Assembly (NCBI GenBank): GCA_944548615.1 | Contig: OX155972.1 | Coordinates: 3,399,625 to 3,463,624, forward strand | Length of the DNA: 64,000 nucleotides | From: Micropterix aruncella | Lineage: Eukaryota > Arthropoda > Insecta > Lepidoptera > Micropterigidae | Direction of reading: 5' to 3' | In this document: positions 24,601 through 30,489 of the stretch, piece by piece | How the letters are laid out: every line of letters starts with the position of its first letter | How positions within the stretch are numbered: the first letter of the stretch is position 1 | Notes under the pieces: model-generated | Database searches by the model: none | What the model was told of the DNA's origin: nothing | What the model saw: only the letters and a program-made list of their open reading frames with translations | Program-made: the position numbers and the translations under genes

Positions 24601-25890
24601 GAGGGAAGACAATAAACAACGCCAATTAGAAGTAACTTACCGCGTAATTTCGCTTCAACAAAACTGTATTCCATGGCCGAGATTCCAGCCGAGGATGCAA
24701 TTATATTCTATGGAGTCTTGTCACGGAGGTATAAAGCAACGCTACCGCCCCGTCGGTGTCCACTGCGATCATTTCTGATCAGTGTAAAACCGGGCATTTT
24801 ATAAAGATTGGTTGGAAGAGTCGGTCTCAGCCAGGTCTCACAGCAAAGCAAGCTATTAGATCGGAGTGATAAGCCGGTATGCTCTGGGCATTGATATGAC
24901 ATATGTTGTAGGCATGCTTAGCAGCAGCGACCGTAGATCCGGTGGGTTTTCAGATGATGAAAAGTAAGAGTCACTACTGTCGTCCGCTAGTGCGTTTAAA
25001 GTAGGTGATGTAGGAGACAAGGACAGGAAAGGAGATGATTGGGTAGCTGTTACAGGTGAAAGGGGCGGGGGAGGAGTAGACCGGGTCGGAGAAGGATTTA
25101 GATACGATAAAGACATGAAAGATAAATGTATGCAGAGATAGAGCAAACGGGAATTATTGAATGTAGTAAGTGTATATATCTTGTACAGGAGTACGCAGGT
25201 TGCCAGATATCAATCCAGAAAGCCACAATAACCCTGCCGACTAACATAGAGGATTATGGAAATAAAAATATTAGCAGTAATTAACCGATAAGTACCTAGT
25301 CAGGCACTAAGAGAGATAGAGGGAGCAGAGAAATAAAAATAGGAAGAAATGAAATGACTACAAAAATAGAACATGATATATAGGAATAAAGAAGCTCTCT
25401 CTCTCTCCCTCCCTCCCTCCCTCCCTCTCTCTCTCTCTCTCTCTCTTTAAAAGTCCGTTACTTGTCCGTTATTCAATTGGCAAAATTGCCTATTTTATTT
25501 CAGACAATGGAACCAATATACGCAGGCGCAGTGATGCAAGGCTCCTCTATGCTTCAAGTGCGACACTACTTGCAATTGGTAAATTCCGGCAAATTTTGCC
25601 AGTACGATCACGGCATCGAAAACATGAAGATATACAACTTAATGGTGCCCCCGGATTATCCCATCGAACGGATCTGCGCAAACATAACTATGTACTACTG
25701 CGATAACGACATGTTGGTCGCAGTTGTGGACATGATGAAACTGTACAATATAATAAAGCGTGTGTGTGACCAAACTAACGCCCTGCAGATACCCATACAA
25801 AATTGCGGCCACATCGACCCTGTAATAGCCATTGATATTAGGGAAAAGCTATATTATGTAGTAATAGCGAGCATGGATGAAGAAACATAA
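3587..25890 (+). CDS. Acid lipase family gene 1 (five coding exons, complete)
   Basis: Joined exons 3587-3685, 10501-10699, 16040-16401, 19540-19698 and 25504-25890 give 1206 nt, about 401 residues. All junctions are GT/AG, with phases 0, 1, 0, 0. The product is a secreted or lysosomal alpha/beta-hydrolase that cleaves esters of glycerides or sterols, of the gastric/lysosomal acid lipase family. Visible features are a signal peptide (residues 1-18), the lipase N-terminal motif KYGYTLEIHTVTTSDGY, the oxyanion motif FHG, the nucleophile in GHSQG (Ser169), Asp342 in DNDMLV and His376 in CGHIDP. Possible N-glycosylation sites are NHT and NIT. Length and layout fit the family (about 400 residues). 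Introns are inflated by transposons, but no coding exon is broken. The exact substrate cannot be told; an insect digestive or lysosomal lipase is most likely. Confidence 0.9.
4440..6727 (-). mobile_element. Family A retroposon, copy 2, rearranged composite
   Basis: The block is bracketed by TCTCGAAGCATCA at 4440-4452 and 6715-6727 (13 bp), a target duplication. The outer copy is on the minus strand: its 3' end is ACTTGGGTTGTCGAC at 4453 and its 5' end is CATGGGCCCATCAACTCCC near 6709. Inside it sit a truncated LINE (4603-5045) and a second, plus-strand family A copy (5354-6488) flanked by GTTAGTCAGAG. The nested copy has a duplicated 3' third with period about 164 bp (5916-6079, 6080-6240) and a third unit ending at 6488. 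All long frames here are accidental. Confidence 0.7.
4603..5045 (-). mobile_element. 5'-truncated LINE fragment, C-terminal end
   Basis: It interrupts the minus-strand family A copy between CCAACGCCTTA and AACCGCGAG. The minus strand encodes a C-terminal LINE tail (about 5070 to 4829) with YNRNVREK, NNYYGERTLKYLIPRIFN and FKKRLKSYLL, typical of the end of Jockey/R1-like ORF2. The 3' end is the TAA-repeat tail at 4603-4617. It is far too short to be active. Confidence 0.65.
6910..7200. other. AT-rich stretch with a short hairpin, otherwise empty
   Basis: The only structure I see is an imperfect inverted repeat around 6968-7022 (CACCACCTCACA...TGTGAGGGGTGG). No ORF or recognisable repeat family. 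Confidence 0.3.
7504..7614 (+). repeat. Intron 1 block shared with lipase gene 2
   Basis: Matches 47639-47749 in gene 2 intron 1, including AGCCAAGGCCTGATTTC and AACCCGGTTGGGTCCGTTGC. It is ancestral intron sequence kept in both paralogues and shows that the duplication included introns. Confidence 0.8.
7945..7983. repeat. Perfect 18-bp palindrome
   Basis: GAATTCTCTCGGGAAAAT, loop CGC, then its exact inverse. A stem this perfect in AT-rich DNA may be the centre of a foldback MITE or a recent inverted duplication. Confidence 0.9.
8225..8400. mobile_element. Palindromic MITE, related to 44712-44880
   Basis: The core 8246-8295 is a hairpin (GTGACGTTGCAGCCGCCGT with its inverse, one mismatch). 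The right arm GTAAATTCGTTTTCTATCC, ATTTATAATGTC and CGCGATAGTC matches the arms of the element at 44712-44880, which also contains GACGTTGCAGCCGCCG. CAATTCAACAGTGAC occurs on both sides (8236-8250 and about 8383-8397). It has no coding capacity. Confidence 0.55.
8640..9000. other. Unassigned intron 1 sequence
   Basis: No convincing ORF, splice pair in lipase phase, or repeat recognised. A short duplicated stretch (GGTATACACATGTTGATACA / GTATACACATATTGATACA) lies at 8948-8993. Confidence 0.3.
9012..9545 (+). mobile_element. Family A retroposon, copy 4, truncated
   Basis: Aligns with copy 1 from CAGGGTTGGTCACACTCACGG to GTGTGGCGTAACTAGG but lacks the 3' quarter and the first ~30 bp. It is more diverged than copies 1 and 10. 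No target duplication is visible. Confidence 0.75.
9819..10027 (-). mobile_element. Miniature Helitron (LEP1-like)
   Basis: The minus strand begins TCCTACTAATATTATAAA at 10027 and ends CTAG at 9819 with the hairpin GCGGGTAAAACCGC near the 3' end. A complete non-autonomous copy in lipase intron 1. Confidence 0.85.
10110..10500 (+). repeat. Intron 1 3' block shared with lipase gene 2
   Basis: Corresponds to 52590-52790 plus 53545-53687 in gene 2, with shared stretches CACTATCGGC-like, AATATCTCATATACAA and ACTACAAATATACTAC. The gene 2 version is split by a LINE, so this copy is the empty site. Confidence 0.75.
10501..10699 (+). CDS. Lipase gene 1, exon 2
   Basis: Acceptor TTATTTTCAG ends at 10500 and donor GTAAAT starts at 10700, leaving phase 1. 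The exon carries the N-terminal lipase region: KYGYTLEIH, the conserved TSDGYILTLFRIP strand and the oxyanion-hole motif LFHG. It differs from gene 2 around the short loop after IPCARGA, where gene 2 has two more codons. Confidence 0.9.
10729..10845 (+). repeat. Degenerate tandem repeat of GCTAATGGT-like units
   Basis: About twelve 7-12 bp units (GTGCTAATGG, GGGCTAATG, GCGAAGGGAGCTAATG) sit at the 5' edge of family A copy 5, whose start GGGAGCTAATGGGCCC is itself one unit. Gene 2 has the same insertion without this expansion (53930). Confidence 0.85.
10843..11325. mobile_element. Family A retroposon, copy 5, fused inverted pieces
   Basis: 10843-11086 is the plus-strand 5' half; 11087-11325 is a minus-strand 3' half that starts at AGAGTTGTCAACTACAATGG. 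The plus part lies at the same position after exon 2 as the copy at 53930 in gene 2, so the insertion predates the gene duplication. Confidence 0.7.
11300..11735. repeat. Repeat family C, copy 1
   Basis: Matches 42530-42965: both hold TGTCACCCAACTGGGAC, CCCGTTCTAGGGTGGACAG and, further on, ATTACCTAGTC-like and CATTGTCAA stretches. The other copy has a TTTA-repeat run on its left, so it may be the minus-strand 3' UTR of a LINE. A third piece of its edge lies at 15780-15850. Confidence 0.6.
11740..12330 (+). mobile_element. GC-rich retroposon family B, copy 1
   Basis: A diverged relative of family A; it shares CTGTTTCCTAAGCAGCGGGGGT and CCCGTAACCAATCGGGAGG with 45270-45945 and ends GCCCGTTGTAG like family A. 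No ORF supported on either strand. Confidence 0.7.
12335..12914 (+). repeat. Tandem repeat of about 190 bp, roughly three units
   Basis: Units carry GATGGCTCTAGAGCAC-like, TACTCATATGAAATTTT-like, GATAAAATTTATC and TTCGTGTAATATTGTATT-like segments. Further pieces occur after the pogo element (15488-15525 and 15855-15950), so the array was interrupted by that insertion. Non-coding, diverged satellite-like DNA. Confidence 0.65.
13160..13366 (-). pseudogene. C-terminal PHD-type zinc finger of the pogo protein, frame-shifted
   Basis: The minus strand reads a Cys4-His-Cys3 pattern: LCLICGEF, WYRCIVCGQWAHALC, GYICEFCHVK. This fits a PHD finger, a chromatin-reader fold often found at the end of insect pogo/Tigger-like proteins. 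Between it and the transposase lies a Lys/Ser-rich linker (13367-13670) readable only with frame changes at the homopolymer near 13687-13696 and another near 13495-13502. It is therefore either broken or mis-sequenced at homopolymers, and most likely the C terminus of one protein of about 600 residues. Confidence 0.75.
13671..15020 (-). CDS. Pogo-like transposase (CENP-B/Tigger type)
   Basis: About 449 residues from MPRGKKLTWSP. The order is: an N-terminal psq-type helix-turn-helix (KLRKTAEKFGVPVMTLHDHV), a CENP-B-like second DNA-binding region ending GKDWFYGFLKRNPEIS, then a DDE_1 catalytic core. The acidic residues are seen in FNFDETGV (about 14490-14513), LLILDNHVSH (about 14165-14194) and HRTQPLDL (about 14060-14080). 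It cuts and pastes DNA at TA sites in the nucleus. I start at 15020 because an acceptor-like TTATTTTCAG precedes it; an in-frame ATG at 15131 is the alternative. The frame fails at a run of ten A (13687-13696), after which a Lys-rich linker and the PHD finger continue in other frames. The catalytic core looks intact. Confidence 0.9.
   Translation of the reverse strand: MPRGKKLTWSPRKMRLAIEEVKAGSKLRKTAEKFGVPVMTLHDHVKKGSEYNPRLGGKPVFTIEQETEIRVELIKLSKMFYGLTPQALRLAVYQFAEINRIKHPFNREKKEAGKDWFYGFLKRNPEISVRTPEATSVSRITAFNHTEMELFFKNLIQLFDKHVIPPKRIFNFDETGVTTVHKPGKILAPKGQKQVGAATSWERGKNITACCCMSATGQFIPPLFIFPRIRMTPALERGGPPGSIYRCSKSGWMVEELFLDWLKHFVQHTKPTLEDVVLLILDNHVSHISLDIYEFCRQNGVLMLSLPPHTSHRTQPLDLTFFGPLKLQYHKECDLYIKTNNYEKLTPYDIAPLFTKAYLKAATVEKAVNGFAAAGIWPVNPDKFTDQYAAPIEMLQTDQCESEIAGREVIEPIPSTSGASKQTTQEEAEIDLPEKDEEDVHVFFLVNVQ
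15545..15680 (+). repeat. Intron 2 block shared with lipase gene 2
   Basis: Matches 55265-55390, including GGTGCGGCGCACCGGGG and TCCGACGTTCCATACTA-like sequence. In both genes it lies in intron 2, so it was present before duplication. A family B 5' fragment (CACGATTCAGCTCCTATTCAG) follows at 15680-15765. Confidence 0.75.
16040..16401 (+). CDS. Lipase gene 1, exon 3 (nucleophile elbow)
   Basis: Acceptor TTTTTCAG ends at 16039; donor GTAAGT at 16402. It contains GYDVWLANARGTKYSR, the F/W-rich helix, the DLPTNVDYIL strand and the nucleophile elbow GHSQG at 16240-16254 (Ser169), then the FSPVAF strand that is broken in gene 2. The exon is 362 nt, exactly 2 nt longer than the gene 2 counterpart. 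Confidence 0.92.
16658..17549 (-). mobile_element. Internally deleted hAT transposon with 8-bp duplication
   Basis: The element is 16666-17541 (876 bp). Its ends CAGGCGCGGATCTA and TAGATCCGCGCCTG are perfect 14-bp inverted repeats, and the flanks are identical 8-mers GATAGAAC (16658-16665 and 17542-17549), the hAT signature. Subterminal poly-G (about 16690) and poly-C/poly-G tracts (17475-17521) lie just inside each end. Only the last part of the transposase remains, so it is non-autonomous. Confidence 0.92.
16929..17372 (-). pseudogene. hAT transposase C-terminal dimerisation domain (remnant)
   Basis: 147 residues. The end contains the hATC signature: LILIMASLPVSVATAERSF, then STLRRLKTWLRSTM and RLTGLALLHIHCD. 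In full-length hAT proteins this region holds the final catalytic acid and mediates dimer formation; here the whole N-terminal two thirds (BED finger and first catalytic residues) are deleted. It cannot transpose by itself. Confidence 0.88.
17600..18650. other. AT-rich intron 3 sequence, nothing assigned
   Basis: Low-complexity A/T runs and a GC-rich patch at 17885-17980. I see no supported exon, inverted terminal repeat or match to another repeat here. Confidence 0.3.
18690..18810 (+). pseudogene. SWIM-type zinc finger fragment from a transposon protein
   Basis: A short plus-strand frame reads YYCSCIHGRRTVGCCAHIA followed by SMIYYGL. The C-x-C...C-x-H arrangement with RTVGCCAHIAS is the SWIM zinc finger typical of repeat-borne proteins in arthropods and cnidarians. 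Nothing on either side in the same frame extends the domain convincingly, so this is a relic of unknown element type. Confidence 0.6.
19540..19698 (+). CDS. Lipase gene 1, exon 4 (lid/cap region)
   Basis: 53 codons between acceptor ATTTTTTAG and donor GTGAGT. It begins LVAHLLGVNEFLPKS and ends NYAQLNQ, corresponding to the cap domain of acid lipases (LLGVNEFLP is family-typical). It has the same length and phase as gene 2 exon 4. Confidence 0.88.
20494..21009 (-). pseudogene. LINE ORF2 C-terminal region
   Basis: 171 codons ending at the window's 20494 side. It reads VFASLHSFKRVQNLLPLC, LPLINYADVAY, LDRINNACIRFVY, then a segment ending FAVQAARLWNSVP, the standard C-terminal tail after the RT thumb in CR1/Jockey-like elements. 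It continues the RT frame at 21312 after the GC-rich insertion. Confidence 0.8.
21283..22920 (-). pseudogene. LINE reverse transcriptase domain
   Basis: About 500 LINE codons (roughly 22830 down to 21312); residues outside these limits come from inserted DNA. RT motifs in order are: FRPISILPTLSKLLERIV, LNPLQSGFRFSHSTTTAL, LILLDFSSAFNSVD (first catalytic Asp), AGVPQGGILSPLLF and YHLYADDLQLYASF (catalytic YADD). The polymerase core itself is open and well preserved, suggesting a fairly recent insertion, but the whole ORF2 is disrupted by two insertions. It primes reverse transcription of its RNA at nicked genomic DNA. Confidence 0.9.
22831..24224 (+). mobile_element. Non-autonomous TTAA-type element, relative of 27502-30488
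   Basis: The right end reads ACTTCGCGAGAGGAGGGG then TTAA (24221-24224), matching ACTTCGCGATTGGAGGGG then TTAA of the larger element. The left part aligns with it too: GCGCTCGCCGCTGCG versus GCGCTCCGCGCTGCG, and the donor-like GTGAGTAATTTGCATT versus GTAAGTGATTTGCATT. The 3' ~700 bp match closely, including ATGAAATGTGACTCTTTGGA. The central coding part is absent. It splits the LINE ORF between the endonuclease and RT; the left boundary GTAA at 22831 is inferred from the alignment. Confidence 0.7.
24201..24902 (-). pseudogene. LINE endonuclease (APE-type), frame-shifted
   Basis: Two frames together cover an apurinic-type endonuclease. 24902-24708 reads CCETWLRPTLPTNLY and RGGSVALYLRD; 24674-24225 reads VVIMGDFNT (metal and catalytic residues), PSQIDNMLV and GGFSNHDAVYLSY (the SDH-type end). 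A frameshift or stop between them breaks the protein. The last codons (FALT) run into the TTAA of the MITE insertion. Confidence 0.82.
25395..25446. repeat. CT/CCCT microsatellite upstream of lipase exon 5
   Basis: Alternating CT and CCCT units close to the exon 5 acceptor. It could extend the polypyrimidine region, but the acceptor has its own TTTATTTCAG. Confidence 0.9.
25504..25890 (+). CDS. Lipase gene 1, exon 5 (Asp and His of triad)
   Basis: Acceptor TTTATTTCAG ends at 25503; the TAA stop is at 25888-25890. It carries SGKFCQYDHG, a family-conserved stretch, then Asp342 (DNDMLV, 25708-25710) and His376 (CGHIDP, 25810-25812). An interrupted CT-rich microsatellite lies about 60-110 bp upstream of the acceptor. 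Confidence 0.9.
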   Translation, partial: TMEPIYAGAVMQGSSMLQVRHYLQLVNSGKFCQYDHGIENMKIYNLMVPPDYPIERICANITMYYCDNDMLVAVVDMMKLYNIIKRVCDQTNALQIPIQNCGHIDPVIAIDIREKLYYVVIASMDEET

Positions 25891-25989
25891 CAATTTGCAG
25901 CAAGAGTACTGTACTTATTTAGTAATTCTTTATATAATCTCAGTTAGAAGAGTTAACATCTTAAATTAGTATTTTTTTAAAAAACAACG

Positions 25990-26405
25990 TAATTTCATAT
26001 ATCTTGTAAATTTGTAATTTAAAGTAATATTTTAAACTTTGTTAAAAACCCGTTCAGAGTTTCTTGGCCAATCTTCTCTGGCGGTCGTAATCGAATGTCC
26101 ACACACACGCAATTATATAAAAAAATAAACGATAATCCAAACATTAAGAGAGATGAACTGGGCGGCTTAAGACGAGTAGATGCCTGAAGTAGGCATGGGA
26201 AGAGTTAGCAGTTGTAGCAGCTGTTATTGAGAGAGATGGCAATAGACGCCTGAAGAGCCGTCTATTTTAGATTAAAAAAACTGCGTCGTGAGCGACGCTC
26301 AGGGGGTTGCGCGAGGGCGCGACCCGCTAGTCTGATCGACCTTTAGGCACAGCCGGCTGGGCACTATCTAATCTTTGTGCTTGGATTTGGTTGTGCGCGA
26401 ACCGT
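25990..26405. repeat. Repeat D, copy 1, in the 3' flank of lipase gene 1
   Basis: Nearly identical to 32665-32963 plus 33672-33785; examples are CCCGTTCAGAGTTTCTTGGC and GCGTCGTGAGCGACGCTCAG. This copy is uninterrupted and so shows the empty site of the insertion at 32964-33671. No ORF; the element type is unknown. It begins about 100 bp past the lipase stop, so it may supply the 3' UTR or polyadenylation region. Confidence 0.75.
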
Positions 26406-27500
26406 TTTGTTTTATTTCTTTGAATTCACATTACATACATATCAACAAGCTATCGTCAAGTTGCTCATTACGTCGTAGGCCCACGCCTGTCGTTCTTGAG
26501 ACAGGTGGGCGCTAAACAGGCGTTGATTGTTTACAGTCCCAGTCAGCATTAAACCTTGTAACGTATAAAGGGGTATATATAGAATATCTAGAAACTTTAA
26601 AAATGTTAAAAGAAAATATAGTTCCCAAATTCTTTATTTCCCTTTGTATAATTACATTTACCATAGCGCAGAGGCCGTCTGTGCGGTTAAAATAAATCGA
26701 TGTGAATACCAAAATAATGTTTATTCTAATACTAATGCGATCGTAGAATACTACAGATCGGAAAAACACAACAATTCATAAATTAAAATAAAAATCTTAA
26801 ATCAGCATGTAATTCAATTTAAAACGCCGCTATTCAGCGGAGAGCAGAGATACAGGGTTACGATAAACGATTCTTGCTTCAAATAAAGTTAAAAATACAA
26901 TTTGGAAGCTTATGAGAGCATTTCCGCCTGGTTACGGTTCAAAATCGAGGGAAAGGATTACGCGCGCCGGCCGGTTTAAATTTTCGCGCCTTCCGCTTCG
27001 GGTGTCATCGTGCGCAGTCCGTCGCGGCCGCTGAGGTGATAGTACGATACGCAGATAATCGTACTTTCGTACTCGGATCGTAGACCGGAGCAGGTAGGTC
27101 GGTAGCCGCGCCAAGAGACGACGGAGCGATGAATGTCCGATGCGGTCGTACGGCCTAATAATAGCAGCCCAGGCTCCAACTGACGGTCTCTAACTGCCGT
27201 GATGGAGTTCAGGGGGCCTCGTCGATGATCCTCCGAAAATATCCAAGCCGCAGCAGAAAATGGATTCCCCGGTCGATCGAAAATACGATCGATCTCGAAG
27301 TATCCAAGAAGAATTTTCCAAGAAGAAGATCCCCAGATGAAGATCCCTGCCATAGAAATGGCCTATTATCGTTTATTGGCGCTGGGACGAAGGTACGGAT
27401 CTTTCGTCAGGAACAGCAATAGCTCAAGTCCAGTCGTCTGATTTCGACCCTCGCCAAGCCGATCCGAAAGGATCGCAAACAGAGTATAAAACATCGAGCA
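26406..27500. other. Intergenic DNA, GC-rich in the second half, unassigned
   Basis: No supported ORF. TTGGCGCTGGGACGAAGG at about 27374 resembles a retroelement primer-binding site, but no LTR or second copy was recognised. Confidence 0.25.
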
Positions 27501-27501
27501 C

Positions 27502-30488
27502 TTAACCCTTCCTATTTGAGTTAACCATTTTTGTTAGACGCTTACAAACGCTAAGACTTGAGCTAATCAATTTTGGTTAGGGCGCTCCGCGCTGCGTAAA
27601 ATGCGTTTTATTACTCGAATTGCGATCCTATCCGCGTATAAAGTATGCGATATCGAAAAAGTCGAACGGTCGAACTCTAGTCGACGACTGTTAGCCGATA
27701 AATTATTTATTATAATCAGTTTCGCTTCGTCGCCGCCGCGCGCACCTGCGCGAGTCGCCGAGCCGCCGTCCGGCCGTTGTGCAATGAACGAAGTGTCTGT
27801 GATTTTGTGATTTTCGTGTTATTTTTGTGCTATTTCCTGAAAAACCGTAAGTGATTTGCATTCTAGGAAGGTTTCCGAAAGAGAATTTCTAATTTGGGAC
27901 AGCTCATCTGCTTTTTTTTCACGAATTATCGAGTAAAATAGTTTGACATACGCGTTAGCGTTGCAAAAAATGTTTGTTTGTTTTTCGCGAAATATGACGA
28001 AAACTCGCGAATTATGACGTAATATTCGTTTAATTAGCTTATGAAACAGCTATTATTTGATTTACATCGTATATAATCACAAAATTGGCTATATTTTGCT
28101 CAATTCAACTTGATTTCTAATTTGACATCGGACATTGTTTTATCCGCCGCTTACACTGGTCAACACATTTTTTGTCCCTTTAACAAAAGTAATTAAATCA
28201 TATAGGAAATTTCACACTGATTTCAGATATGTCATTGGTTTTTTTTATTACGTCAGGTTTTTATGGAAATTATGGAGTTTTACTAAAATATGTATAAATT
28301 CATATTTTTTCGTGTGTTATCATTGATACTGAAAAGTCGGATTCTGAGTTCTCTGTGGAGATGTCTACTTCTGCGAAGCCTCACTTGTTGAACCAAAATG
28401 ACCTAAATGATCTGGTACGTGGCCTGAATTTATCAAAACTGCAATCAGAAATGTTGGGTTCGCGCTTGCAGCAGTGAAATCTTCTCGAAAAAGGTACAAA
28501 AATCACGCACTTTAGAAACCTTATTATGTCATGGAAGACACTTTATGTTACTGTCAAGACATTAAAGGTCTATTCGCAGCTCTTGGCTTGCAACATAACG
28601 CAGCAGATTGGCGACTTTTCATAGACTCATCAAAAGTAAGTTTGAAAGCTGTTTTAATTCACAACGGAAATACTCAACCGTCAATTCCCCTTGGTCATGC
28701 TGCAAACATGAAAGAGAACTATGACAACATGAAGCTGCTGTTAACAAAGATAAAATACGTAAAATACGGATGGAAAATATGTGGTTATCTAATAAAAGTA
28801 ATAGGGCTCTTACTAGGAATGCAAACGGGATACACAAAGTATTGTTGTTTTCTGTGCGAGTGGGACAGCAGAGACAGGAAAAACCATTATACCAAGAAGG
28901 ACTGGTCTACTAGAGAGCACCTTATACCTGGCACGAAGAATGTTCACCATGTTCCCTTAGTAAAATCTGAAGATATCTTACTTCCACCCTTACACATTAA
29001 ATTGGGTTTGATGAAAAATTTGGTAAATGGCTTGTCTAAGGATGGAAATGGCATGACTTACTTAAAGCAAAAGTTTCCTAAGATCAGCGATGCAAAAATT
29101 AAAGAAGGAATATTCGTGGGACCACAAATAAGGGAGATCTTAACTGATCTGAATTTTAAAACAGTGTTGAGACCAGATGAGCTAGCCGCTTGGTCGGCCT
29201 TCAAGATGTTGTCGAGAACTTTCTTGGAAATCATAAAAGTGAAGACTATATCAGCATTGTATCTGAAATGCTCATGGCCTATAAAAATATGGGATGTAAC
29301 ATGTCACTAAAAATACACTTTCTTCACTCTCAATTAATTTTTTTTCCCGAAAATATGGGAGATGTCAGTGACGAGCACGGCGAACGATTTCAAGAGGACA
29401 TTGCGGCTATGGAGAAGCGATACCAAGGAAAGTGGAGCCCATCTATGCTGGCTGACTATTGCTGGACCCTGCAGAGAGACTCTCAAGATACTCACAAGCG
29501 CAAATCAGGAGCAAAACAAATTAAATTGAATTAAATTTGAAATTTTGATAAGTAAGTACCCGTCATATTATGACAGAATTATGTAAAAACACTTTGTTAA
29601 ATAATAAAAAAACCTGACTTGTAAATTTTTTTTTTTGTTTCATTTTGTGTTTAAGGATAGTAAATACATATAAAAAAATTAGCTATGCTTTAGGGACTGC
29701 ACTTAAAAAAAAATGTCGACCAGTGTTATCGTTACCACATTTTGATTGGGTTTTTTTTATTGTTTTTCTATGAAATGTGACTCTTTGGAGTATAATATTT
29801 AGTTACTAGACATATAATAAGCATATAATAAGACATATTATTTGAAAATCTTTAACCATTTTTGTATTATCAAAGTTTCCGTCAAAGTTACAAGTTTACA
29901 ATGCTAACTCAAAAAAGTTTAGATTTTTCTGTAATATCAGACAAAGCTGAAAGTTTTGGTGTGTTTTCTAAGAAGAATGATATAGTGGAAAAGTTATTGT
30001 GAAAGAATTTCATATAAAAAACAACTTCAAGTAATCACAAAAATAATTTTTTTTTTTTTTTTACGAGAATACATCGATTTTTTCTTGGCTGAGTAACTAA
30101 ATGTTTTTGTATGCAAATAAGTAAAACAAAATATAAGTTTTGGTAAAGTATTTAATAAAGAACATAACTGTATTTACAATTTTTGCATATTTTACGTATT
30201 TTGTGATAAAAACATCGAAATTAATTGAATAGGCGACTTTTTTTCAGTTCGCCAACTTTGTAATATTTATTCATTATTATCTTAATTGTTTTACGAGATA
30301 ATCTTACAATGTTTTATATTTCAAATTTCAATGCGATCATTTTACAGTTATTCTTTTTATGATCCGTATAGTGGTTTACAAGTTATAGTCGTTTTACTCA
30401 AGGTCATTTACTTGCGCCGAATTTAGGCGCGAAAATGTCGCCGGCGTAAGTGACAGCTGAATTTTTACTTCGCGATTGGAGGGGTTAA
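27502..30488 (+). mobile_element. TTAA-flanked DNA transposon with an orphan protein family
   Basis: TTAA at 27502-27505 and 30485-30488 flanks a 2979-bp element. The left end CCCTTCC and right end GGAGGGG are short inverted repeats (CCCYTCC). A TTAA target with CCC ends recalls piggyBac and Kolobok, but the internal protein (28325-29534) shows no piggyBac transposase motif that I can see. The ends are GC-rich at the left and AT-rich at the right, both shared with the shorter element at 22831-24224. The coding region has a stop and two frameshifts, so this copy is dead. Confidence 0.75.
28325..29534 (+). pseudogene. Putative transposase of a widespread unnamed family, broken
   Basis: Roughly 400 codons in three frames. 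28325-28520 gives a leucine-rich N-terminal part (LLNQNDLNDLVRGLNLSKL) with an in-frame TGA at 28475. 28531-29200 gives DWRLFIDSSKVSLKAVLIHN, YTKYCCFLCEWDSRDRKNHY, LLPPLHIKLGLMKNLVN and GIFVGPQIREIL. 29190-29534 gives VENFLGNHKSEDY, NMSLKIHFLHSQLIFFPEN, DVSDEHGERFQED and KWSPSMLADYCW. I recognise this pattern from many multicopy 'uncharacterized' arthropod and cnidarian proteins. The acidic residues in FIDSS, CEWDS and SDEHGERF are candidates for an RNase H-like DDE/DDD centre; that is inference. Confidence 0.7.
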
Positions 30489-30489
30489 C

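Larger units (their letters stand above)
20152..25200 (-). mobile_element. CR1/Jockey-group LINE, antisense in lipase intron 4, with nested insertions
   Basis: Segments in minus order: 5' region and endonuclease start (25146-24708), endonuclease (24674-24225), reverse transcriptase (22830-21312), ORF2 C terminus (21009-20494), then a 3' UTR and a (CAAA)n tail at about 20152-20170. It is interrupted by the TTAA-type MITE (22831-24224) and by a ~300-bp GC-rich insertion (21010-21311), and has frameshifts between 24902 and 24674. It fills most of lipase intron 4 in opposite orientation. Confidence 0.85.

Noticed and set aside
25395..25446. CT-rich tract as a regulatory GAGA-type element
   Set aside because: It is in the last intron, simple-sequence and without a positional partner in gene 2.
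27374..27392. Primer-binding-site-like TTGGCGCTGGGACGAAGG, and a similar minus-strand site near 31450
   Set aside because: No LTR pair, no adjacent gag and no second copy recognised; kept only as a remark.
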